Part shown: positions 7,301 through 12,823 of the stretch, in pieces
How positions within the stretch are numbered: the stretch's first letter is position 1
Layout: the number at the start of each line of letters is the position of its first letter
Source of the DNA: Campylobacterales bacterium
GTDB lineage: Bacteria > Campylobacterota > Campylobacteria > Campylobacterales > Sulfurimonadaceae
Length of the DNA stretch: 16,242 nt
Direction of reading: 5' to 3'
Assembly (NCBI GenBank): GCA_016937915.1
Contig: JAFGVR010000037.1
Span: 1-16,242, forward strand
Translations under genes and position numbers: made by a program
Notes under the pieces: generated by a model
Database searches by the model: none
What the model was told of the DNA's origin: nothing
What the model saw: the letters and a program-made list of their open reading frames with translations, nothing else

Positions 7301-8853
7301 CCTTTATTTATATATATACCATTGGCTTTTGTTGTTATATCAAGGTTTTTATAGATTCCATCTCCACTAAAATGACCATCATAAGCATATATAGCACTTG
7401 CATATCCTGCATCTATAACTACATTGTTTATCTCTACATCTACCCCTTTTTTTAAATATATAGCATTGTAGTTAGAATTAGTTCCCGTTTGGCGAAAAGA
7501 GATATTTTCTATCTTTACATTATCACTTCCATTATCAGTACCACTTGTTGAACCAACTGTTAAAATATACTGATTATGGTTCCAATCAACATCTGTAGGG
7601 GTTAAAACACCACCACCACTTGTAAAAGTTATATTATCTTTTTTAATTAGTGACACACTCTCGTTATAACTTCCCTTACAAATCTCTATAGTTTCTCCAC
7701 CACTTGATGCATTTACTGCATCTTGTATAGTTGTAAAACAAGCATTAGGACACTCAAAAGCATCATCATCAACTATAAAACTATAAGGTATATATAAACT
7801 AGCACTATCTGTTGTAGTTCCATTATTTGTTTGTTTAATACTTAAAGTAGCTGTATTAGTTATGTTATTATCACAACTATTTACTTTTAAAATAATATTA
7901 ACCTTTGCAGTAGAATCTGTAGGAAATGATAAAATATTTGAACCATTTATAAGTCTCCAAATAAATGTTGAAGTTGTCTCACCATAAGGGTTTGATGGGA
8001 GTGTTGGGTCAAGTAAAGTTCCACCATCATCAGATACATACTCCAATCCAGCAGGAATAATATTTGTGATATTTACATCTGTTACAGTGATAGAATCTTC
8101 AGCCGCATTAGTTATGGTCAATGTCAAAGTAACCTCATCTCCATTATAAGCCTCACTTTGATTAAACTCAGCAGATATAGAAACATTTGCACTAAGAGTT
8201 GAATCTGGTGGTAAGCCTTCAAGATTACTAGAACCCTCTGTTACAGTTATTAAATCATCAGTACCAGGATAATACTGATAAAAATCACCACTTCCATCAG
8301 TTAGTCTTGATATATCTTTAGCATTAGAATCTGTTGGATGTAATAAAATACTACACTCTGAATAGTCATCTACATCATAAACAGTCTCTTCCTTAGTTTT
8401 ATAATATTTAAAATAATCTATCAAAACACTATCACCATCTTCTAATGTATCTGTAGTGTTTGCTATAAACATCTCCCCATTTGTTGGATCAATCCCACCT
8501 ATGTCATAAACTATAAATGTTCCTTTTGGATATGTAGATATGTTATCTATCCCACTTGAACCATCTGGATAACTAACTACCCCTACCCCAGTTCCTATAA
8601 CAATCTCTTGATTGGTATTCCTATCATGAAAATACAATTTCCAGTTTGTAATATCTGTTGTTTTATTAAAATATATCTCAACTATCTCAAGGCTACCACC
8701 ACCTCCACCACCATTATAAAGTTCATTTATAGCCACATCTCTTACATGTGAAGTTGCACAATTTAAAACTGGTTTAGCAAAAAGAGAGACTTCAACCACA
8801 AATAATAAAATAAAAACTAATTTTAAAAACTTCTTTGATTGATTTGATCTCAT
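4381..8853 (-). CDS. Giant secreted MshQ-like pilus-associated protein with lamin-tail-like, DUF11-like and beta-helix domains
   Basis: A 1490-residue exported protein. Residues 1-26 form a Sec signal peptide (basic start, hydrophobic core, LFA before Lys27). Next comes a lamin-tail-domain-like module (about 33-170; INELYNGG...EIVEIYFN...WKLYF) with a Gly run at 48-53; a DUF11-like beta-sandwich (about 218-350; YNGDEVTLTLTITNA, IPAGLEYVSDDG); a right-handed parallel beta-helix (about 365-880), opening with CFTTIQDAVNASSGGETIEIC and built of repeats; and a 570-residue C-terminal region (about 915-1490) resembling the C-terminus of MshQ (DUF6701; AFAIRPKEF near 1030, FYYGRVRASD near 1318, IGHFSISTNG near 1392). 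MshQ is the large last gene of gammaproteobacterial MSHA operons, thought to be fibre-associated. Here it precedes the minor pilin genes and its ATG overlaps the TGA of the nuclease-family gene. A surface or pilus-tip adhesin is the likely role; the domain calls are by eye. Confidence 0.72.
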   Translation of the reverse strand: MRSNQSKKFLKLVFILLFVVEVSLFAKPVLNCATSHVRDVAINELYNGGGGGGSLEIVEIYFNKTTDITNWKLYFHDRNTNQEIVIGTGVGVVSYPDGSSGIDNISTYPKGTFIVYDIGGIDPTNGEMFIANTTDTLEDGDSVLIDYFKYYKTKEETVYDVDDYSECSILLHPTDSNAKDISRLTDGSGDFYQYYPGTDDLITVTEGSSNLEGLPPDSTLSANVSISAEFNQSEAYNGDEVTLTLTITNAAEDSITVTDVNITNIIPAGLEYVSDDGGTLLDPTLPSNPYGETTSTFIWRLINGSNILSFPTDSTAKVNIILKVNSCDNNITNTATLSIKQTNNGTTTDSASLYIPYSFIVDDDAFECPNACFTTIQDAVNASSGGETIEICKGSYNESVSLIKKDNITFTSGGGVLTPTDVDWNHNQYILTVGSTSGTDNGSDNVKIENISFRQTGTNSNYNAIYLKKGVDVEINNVVIDAGYASAIYAYDGHFSGDGIYKNLDITTKANGIYINKGDLQTFEDINMSLTGTNANYKGIYIGQNVTDQNHQFKNLIFASNTQTAIYVNNGNDMTFDNIDVNSTNNDSDYRDVIYTGDNVDPNADLIFKDITLNMNKGRGIMVKKATDTIYENITINGSSSYAIYSDQNVQGHPSFTNINISANKEYGLYIGKGQNVTVDTANISGVSGTGHIVYLHPNAQGSHLFKDINATSSSHGFYIDTASRVEFNNVKANIISPNRNYYGIRTRENVTGDVVVTNSEINATGMALSIDKGIPKISSSKFVSQDNHAVFVNTNTNNVSLQDSCLYTEGDYAYDYSFKLNNSKKNAKVNNNCFYGEPDTTLAWSLTANDFICNMMPWMSNCNNFIGNYWDGHSGSYTYNNVNDNMPLNKCPNSCAYNGGSNPPSEKNYKFDAWDTFRYISDRNISTKIASQDFNITIASLNEVGDAYQDFNGTVCAKVIDENGVTLQDWSEISEFANTTTNTHISNLTNINIDKAVKKVKVKIKWFADVNKVCSTQADENNETNSTDAFAIRPKEFVIASSSSLKASEEFGFNLKANDGSNNFTTDYNKTLSLSHSIHDASKVCSTPDLDFNISSVSFVNGESLNSANFGDVGEVDVNITDTTWSSEDVDDTPQNCDGNATHPIGAYICSDGLTITVVPYQFGIVNYSFERNPDKSWRYMGDVDDMNISLEFNIQAQNKDAAVTENFDLQCYGGSVGFDIEFDVTSLDANLSYQQVYNNTKYSGHDKNLGDINLTDTINDANFIEGNSSIISYALNIYRDYETPKNPIKIDALEINTTNGFGSINIGKTLSDDSLFYYGRVRASDIETTKDMVEHFAEVEVYDSVGSSFVSGFKQNTINWYRNKEEDNSSVILDINGTSSSLLNNPTINIGHFSISTNGKVDFDISNTTSGVYNMHIKTKKWLWYVPGGYGDDYNDSVGSGCLAHPCFKYTRKNSSGFSGIRSGEFSGSDYNITDRGEYERTGVKVFR
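6484..7536 (-). repeat. Internal imperfect repeats encoding a parallel beta-helix
   Basis: Residues about 440-790 of the giant protein consist of degenerate coils of roughly 20-25 residues that alternate between two patterns, one near 'GIYI.KG...TFENI.I' and one near 'GIYIGQNVT....FKNI'. Examples are at residues 513-527, 539-556, 565-580, 643-660 and 668-682. The rhythm of short hydrophobic strands separated by Asn/Gly/Asp turns is that of pectin-lyase-like right-handed beta-helices. DNA identity between units is low, so the array is old and stable rather than recently amplified. Confidence 0.7.
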
Positions 8854-10388
8854 TTGCTTTTTATCTTTTCATGTTCTATTTTTGACACATTTCTCTCATT
8901 TGTATCAAACTCTATCCCTATGAGGTATATATCTTTTTTCTCACTCATATATTTTTCGTAGTATTTTTTCTCTTTGATTTGTTTCATGGCATCTGTACCA
9001 TCTGTCTTAAACTCTATTATGTAGATAGTATCTTCAAGTTTTAGGGTTAAGTCTATTCTCCCTTTGTTTGTTACATCTTCACCAACTAGCTCAAATCCCA
9101 AACCTTTCATATAAGCATAAAATACACTTACATAATAACCCTCTTTTTTATCCATATCGTTTTTTGTAAAGTTGTTATAGGGGATAGATGCATATAGAGT
9201 TTTTAAGTTTTTTTCAAACTCATCAAACTTTTGATAATAAAGTGCTTTTTTGATGTTATTTACTGGTGTTACACTTCTTGTATTTTTGGTCATAAACTCT
9301 GCTATGCTTCCTATAAGAGATTGTCTAACCTCTTGGTTTGGTATGTCTAAGTGGTACTCTATACTATCAAAAACATTCTCAACTCTGCTTATAGTCAAAT
9401 ACCCAGTTTGCCACATAAGCGTTTCAAGCTCTATGTAGTCCACATCAAAGCTGTTTAGCATCATCTCATCTTTTACTATGTACTCTAAGTTTGGCAAGAA
9501 GTAGTTATTTTTTTCTATCAGTTTTAATAAAAATGTAGGGGTAGCCGTAGAGAACCAGTAGTTGCGGTATGCAAACTCATTTTCTATGAAAAGTAATATA
9601 TCAAATGGATTATATACCCCCTCACCTAAAAATTTATATCCATTGTACCATCTCTTTATCTTTTCAAAGTCTTGACCCTCTAGATGCTTTGCAAATACGC
9701 TCTCTACATCGTTTTGGGTATATCCGCAGATAGTTGCATATTTTTTTGTAAGGGTTATGTCATTTATGTTATTTAGTCCACTAAAAAGTGATACTTTTGA
9801 GAATTTACTAACGCCTGTAATGAAGACAAATTTTATATATTCATCACTACCTTTTATAACTGAGTAGAAGTTTTTTAGCTCATCTCTTCTTTTTCTTGCT
9901 TCTTCTTTATTCTCTATGTTATCAAGGATTGGTTTATCATATTCATCCACTAAGATAACCACTTTTTTGTTGTATTTTAAGTAAGCTGATTTAATTAAAT
10001 CTCTAAAACATCCAGAGATTGAGAGAGAATCATCACAAGTTATATTTAAATCTTTTTGATTACTTCTCATAACTTCAAAAAGAGTTTGTTTAAATCCATC
10101 TTCTGTTTTAAAATCACCATCATTAAAGCTGATGCGAATCACTGGATGCTTAGTAAACTCATAACCATTTTCATAGATGCTAAGTCCTTTAAAAATCTCT
10201 CTATCGCCATCAAATATAGTTCTAAGGGTATCAAGAAACAAACTCTTACCAAATCTTCTAGGGCGAGAGAGAAAATAGTACTGTCCACTTTCTATAAGAT
10301 TCTGAGCTATATCTGTTTTATCTACATAGAGATAATCCTCTTCTAAAATTGTTTTTAGAGTTGATATGCCAATAGGTAGTTTTTTCAC
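8850..10388 (-). CDS. AAA-ATPase-like (PF09820-type) protein with C-terminal PD-(D/E)XK nuclease domain
   Basis: A 512-residue protein of the large AAA-ATPase-like/DUF1703 family. The N-terminus IGISTLKTILEEDYLYVDKT is the family signature. A modified Walker A (SRPRRFGKSL, 41-50), Walker B (VVILVDEYDKP, 143-153), a sensor-like FVFITGVSKFS (188-198) and WYNGY (247-251) follow. The C-terminal nuclease fold shows GRID (Asp446) and IIEFK (Glu459, Lys461), the D...ExK catalytic triad, so both halves look intact. These proteins occur in many copies per genome and are suspected defence or mobile-element factors; no reaction is proven. The start is GTG (10388), chosen because GGAG lies 7 bases upstream and the family signature begins there. 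Its stop overlaps the start of the giant MshQ-like gene (ATGA), so the two are probably co-translated although their functions look unrelated. Confidence 0.85.
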   Translation of the reverse strand: MKKLPIGISTLKTILEEDYLYVDKTDIAQNLIESGQYYFLSRPRRFGKSLFLDTLRTIFDGDREIFKGLSIYENGYEFTKHPVIRISFNDGDFKTEDGFKQTLFEVMRSNQKDLNITCDDSLSISGCFRDLIKSAYLKYNKKVVILVDEYDKPILDNIENKEEARKRRDELKNFYSVIKGSDEYIKFVFITGVSKFSKVSLFSGLNNINDITLTKKYATICGYTQNDVESVFAKHLEGQDFEKIKRWYNGYKFLGEGVYNPFDILLFIENEFAYRNYWFSTATPTFLLKLIEKNNYFLPNLEYIVKDEMMLNSFDVDYIELETLMWQTGYLTISRVENVFDSIEYHLDIPNQEVRQSLIGSIAEFMTKNTRSVTPVNNIKKALYYQKFDEFEKNLKTLYASIPYNNFTKNDMDKKEGYYVSVFYAYMKGLGFELVGEDVTNKGRIDLTLKLEDTIYIIEFKTDGTDAMKQIKEKKYYEKYMSEKKDIYLIGIEFDTNERNVSKIEHEKIKSK

Positions 10389-10419
10389 TTTTGAACTCCA
10401 TGCAAATACTTATATAATC

Positions 10420-10430
10420 ATAATATCATA
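10420..10430 (-). promoter_or_regulatory. Candidate -10 region for the minus-strand nuclease/MshQ/pilin cluster
   Basis: On the minus strand, overlapping TATGAT (10430-10425) and TATTAT (10425-10420) stand about 32 bases before the GTG start at 10388. A T-rich stretch precedes them (10440-10431), as is usual for sigma-70 promoters in Campylobacterota, which often lack a -35 box. No other start signal is evident in this 107-bp gap for the minus strand. Confidence 0.35.
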
Positions 10431-10465
10431 AAAAAAATTAAAGCCTTTATAAAGATAAAACGGCC

Positions 10466-10490
10466 TATAATTTTATATTATATAGGAGGT
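10466..10490 (+). promoter_or_regulatory. -10 box and strong ribosome binding site for the 150-residue protein
   Basis: A perfect TATAAT lies at 10466-10471 and a full Shine-Dalgarno AGGAGGT at 10484-10490, five bases before the ATG at 10496. This is the strongest ribosome site in the window; most other genes here have weak or internal ones. The predicted transcript leader would be under 20 bases. Confidence 0.55.
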
Positions 10491-10495
10491 GTGTC

Positions 10496-10948
10496 ATGTT
10501 TGTATCATCATATTCAACATTTATACATAATATAAATATAAACAAAACTAGACCAACTACAGAAACTAAGTTTGATGAAAAACAAAAAAGTAATTTTAAA
10601 GTAAATCTAGAGGAACATAACTCTAAAGTTTTAACATCAAAACCAGATGCAAGTACTCCTATAAACTACATCTCAAACTATAAAGCTTTTGCAAACCAAC
10701 AAAAACTTCAAAATGATGAGAAACTATTTTCATCTAAAAAAGATAGTGAAAAATTTTCATCTATAAACTCACTTAAAAATGCAAAAGAATCTTATGAAGT
10801 GAACTCTAGAATGTTTCCACGAGTTAGGATTCCACATATCACTTTATCAAATGTGATGCAAGATACTATAGATTTACCAAAAGCACTTCAAAATACTATG
10901 GTTAATACATATATAGACAATGAAAGATATTTTCAAATAACTGCCTAA
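10496..10948 (+). CDS. Conserved-looking protein of unknown function (150 residues)
   Basis: A single plus-strand gene between two minus-strand clusters. It has no signal peptide, membrane helix or cysteine. The N-terminal 100 residues are Lys/Asn/Ser-rich and likely disordered. The C-terminal third (about 105-150: MFPRVRIPHITLSNVMQDT, then LPKALQNTMVNTYIDNERYF) is more hydrophobic and ordered and has the look of a short conserved motif. The mixture of low-complexity linker and compact tail would suit a scaffold or secreted/flagellum-associated partner, but I do not recognise the family. Its start is well supported by AGGAGGT five bases upstream and an in-place TATAAT. It ends 13 bp before the convergent YhbP-like gene, with no obvious terminator hairpin between them. 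Confidence 0.75.
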   Translation: MFVSSYSTFIHNININKTRPTTETKFDEKQKSNFKVNLEEHNSKVLTSKPDASTPINYISNYKAFANQQKLQNDEKLFSSKKDSEKFSSINSLKNAKESYEVNSRMFPRVRIPHITLSNVMQDTIDLPKALQNTMVNTYIDNERYFQITA

Positions 10949-10961
10949 GTTAAACTAAAAT

Positions 10962-11378
10962 CTATCTCTCCCAAATCAATTTTTTCCCAAATCCAAGCCT
11001 ATTATCCGTCATCTTAAAGTAATGAACATCTATCTGCCAAAGTTTTGGATTCATAGCCAAAGCGTAGGGAAATTTTTTAAAATATAGTTTTTTTAAAGTT
11101 GCATCTTTTAACTCAAAAAACTCCCCTCTAAACTGCACACCTTGAATTTTTCCAACAATTTTAGTCTCTAAAACTATATTTCCAGCTATTTTTGGGTTTT
11201 GAACTATGTGTGAGATGTGTAGAGTTTTATCATCACTAGCAACTATAAAAGAGTTTGAGTTTTTATCATAAACATAAAAAAGGCTACAAACACTAATCTC
11301 ATCATCAAAAAATGTAGCAAGGCTTAAAACATGATGCTCCCCTAAAAAAGCATCTATTTTTTCTAATGTTTTATCCAT
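10962..11378 (-). CDS. yhbP: YhbP-like (UPF0306) PNPOx-fold protein
   Basis: A 138-residue protein with the split beta-barrel pattern of pyridoxamine-phosphate-oxidase-like proteins. Segments recalling E. coli YhbP include a short N-terminal helix then HHVLSLATF, SLFYVYD, a DDKTLHISHI stretch, IQGVQFRGEF near residue 80, and the highly characteristic C-terminal TDNRLGFGKKLIW (about 124-136). Members are predicted to bind FMN or a related flavin, but no reaction is established for YhbP. It is the last gene of the ovoA operon; its ATG overlaps the end of the 94-residue gene by 8 bp, so it is very probably co-translated with it. A redox role connected to the thiol-histidine product is conceivable from context only. 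Confidence 0.8.
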   Translation of the reverse strand: MDKTLEKIDAFLGEHHVLSLATFFDDEISVCSLFYVYDKNSNSFIVASDDKTLHISHIVQNPKIAGNIVLETKIVGKIQGVQFRGEFFELKDATLKKLYFKKFPYALAMNPKLWQIDVHYFKMTDNRLGFGKKLIWER

Positions 11379-11655
11379 TTATTTTTCTATACAGATAGCT
11401 CTCTAGTTTTGCAGCCTCATCTATCCCTCTTTTATCAAGCATCATCTTAGCTAGTTCATCAGCTTTTAACATATTGAACATCTCATAAACATTGGATAAA
11501 TTGTAATAACTTCTTATAAAATCCAAAAGGATTCCAAAATTATCTTTATCAGTTTTTAAAGTTTTTTTATAATCTTTAAACTCATCCCAATCTATCTTTT
11601 TTGCATTTTCCGCCATGATCATTTCAGCTAAATCAGATTCCCATTCTCTGTTCAA
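11371..11655 (-). CDS. Small protein of unknown function in the ovothiol operon
   Basis: A 94-residue, acidic, apparently all-helical cytoplasmic protein with no cysteines or membrane segment (DWDEFKDYKKTLKTDKDNFG, then ILLDFIRSYYNLSNVYEMFNML, ending in KLESYLYRKING). The longest form starts at TTG (11655-11653) with GGA eight bases upstream and overlaps the preceding lyase gene by 23 bp; an in-frame ATG at 11622-11620 would instead leave a 10-bp gap and give 83 residues. The 3' end overlaps the YhbP-like gene by 8 bp. I do not recognise the family. The tight embedding in an ovoA operon makes it a candidate accessory protein, but nothing in the sequence shows a catalytic site. Confidence 0.65.
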   Translation of the reverse strand: MNREWESDLAEMIMAENAKKIDWDEFKDYKKTLKTDKDNFGILLDFIRSYYNLSNVYEMFNMLKADELAKMMLDKRGIDEAAKLESYLYRKING

Positions 11656-12823
11656 GTGCGTATTCCAATCGTTTTATAATTTGTGTCATTTTATCAAAAG
11701 AGACCCCAAAATTCAATCTCATAAACCCACTCCCCTCTCTACCAAAACTAAGTCCAGCGTTTAATCCTAATTTTGCATCTTTTATGAAAAATTCTCTAAG
11801 TTCTCTATCACCTAACCCCATAGCAGAGCAATCAAGCCAAGCTAAGTATGTAGCTTCGATTTGTGTAAGTTTTATAAACTTCTCATACTTTTTACACAAA
11901 GCATCTAAAAGTTTGTAGTTGTTTTGCAGATGGATTTTTAACTCCTCTAGCCATCTATCCCCATATCTGTAGGCACTCTCAAAAGCTACATGAGACAAAA
12001 CACACCCCTGCCCAAAATGAACCTTTTTATAACTTTTTAAAAACTTCTCTTTTAGACTCTTATTTTGGATTATGATGCTACTCATACCAAACCCAGCCAT
12101 GTTAAAACTTTTTCCTACCCCCATAGCAGTTATGGTTATATCAGATGCTCCATCAAGCGATGCAAAAGGGGTGTGTTTGTGTGGTCGATAGACCAAATCG
12201 CAGTGAATCTCATCACTAAAAACCACCATATTATGTTTTAAACAAACCTCTAAAATTTCCTTTAACTCTTCAACTCTCCAAACTCTACCAACAGGGTTAT
12301 GGGGTGAGCATAAAAGAAGAAGTTTGGTTTTATCATCTATCTTTGACTTTAAATCATCTATATCAAAAGTATATCTTCCATCCTCATACTTTAGTGGGTT
12401 TTTTATCACTTTTCTACTATGTTCATTTACGCTATGAAAAAATGGGGGATATACTGGAGTTTGAACTACCACCCCATCACCCTCTTTTGTAAATGCATCT
12501 ATCGCTAAGTTTATAGATGCCACAACTGAGGGGGAGTAAAATATATCTTCAACATCCACTTCAAAATAATGATGCCTCTTTATCCAATCCCTCTGAGCTT
12601 CAAAAGCTGATTTTGGAACCTCCTCATACCCAACTATTGGATGATTTAACCGTTTTTGAACACTACTTAAAACAAACTCAGGTGTATCTATATCCATATC
12701 TGCCACCCAAACAGGTAACACATCGTCAGTTCCAAAAAGCTCTTTTCTTAGTTTGTACTTCTCGGCGTTGCTATCTTCTCTAGATGCAGAGGTTGAAAAA
12801 TCGTAAATCAGACCATTTGCCAT
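11633..12823 (-). CDS. ovoB: PatB/MalY-type PLP C-S lyase, probable ovothiol sulfoxide lyase (OvoB)
   Basis: A 396-residue fold-type I PLP enzyme of the PatB/MalY C-S lyase group. Visible are VLPVWVADMDIDTPE (36-49), the SPHNPVGR motif (Asn176), SDEIHCDLVY (Asp204, contacting the PLP ring nitrogen), the Schiff-base lysine in GVGKSFNMAG (Lys238), and the substrate carboxylate arginine in GFMRLNFG (Arg369). In isolation this family is annotated cystathionine beta-lyase, releasing pyruvate, ammonia and a thiol. Here it overlaps the end of ovoA by 16 bp, and ovothiol synthesis needs a PLP lyase that cleaves the 5-histidylcysteine sulfoxide made by OvoA, so OvoB is the more specific assignment. 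A general beta-lyase role is the alternative. All key residues are intact. No separate ribosome site is evident, which fits coupling to ovoA. Confidence 0.85.
   Translation of the reverse strand: MANGLIYDFSTSASREDSNAEKYKLRKELFGTDDVLPVWVADMDIDTPEFVLSSVQKRLNHPIVGYEEVPKSAFEAQRDWIKRHHYFEVDVEDIFYSPSVVASINLAIDAFTKEGDGVVVQTPVYPPFFHSVNEHSRKVIKNPLKYEDGRYTFDIDDLKSKIDDKTKLLLLCSPHNPVGRVWRVEELKEILEVCLKHNMVVFSDEIHCDLVYRPHKHTPFASLDGASDITITAMGVGKSFNMAGFGMSSIIIQNKSLKEKFLKSYKKVHFGQGCVLSHVAFESAYRYGDRWLEELKIHLQNNYKLLDALCKKYEKFIKLTQIEATYLAWLDCSAMGLGDRELREFFIKDAKLGLNAGLSFGREGSGFMRLNFGVSFDKMTQIIKRLEYALEQRMGI

Noticed and set aside
6484..7536. Repeat-rich stretch considered as a CRISPR or satellite array
   Set aside because: The periodicity is at protein level (beta-helix coils) with low DNA identity, no constant direct repeat and an uninterrupted reading frame.
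8695..8712. GGT-type trinucleotide run coding six glycines, considered as a phase-variable repeat
   Set aside because: Changes in units of three would not shift the frame, the run is short and imperfect (one GGA), and no long homopolymeric G or C tract is present anywhere in the window.
9250..10346. Plus-strand open frames opposite the nuclease-family gene
   Set aside because: The minus-strand frame carries Walker and ExK motifs throughout; the antisense frames carry none.
10949..10961. Possible bidirectional terminator between the convergent genes
   Set aside because: The 13-bp gap and its flanks show no stable stem followed by a T-run.
11633..12823. Plain cystathionine beta-lyase of methionine synthesis
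   Set aside because: The sequence alone allows it, but the 16-bp overlap with ovoA makes the ovothiol sulfoxide lyase role more likely.
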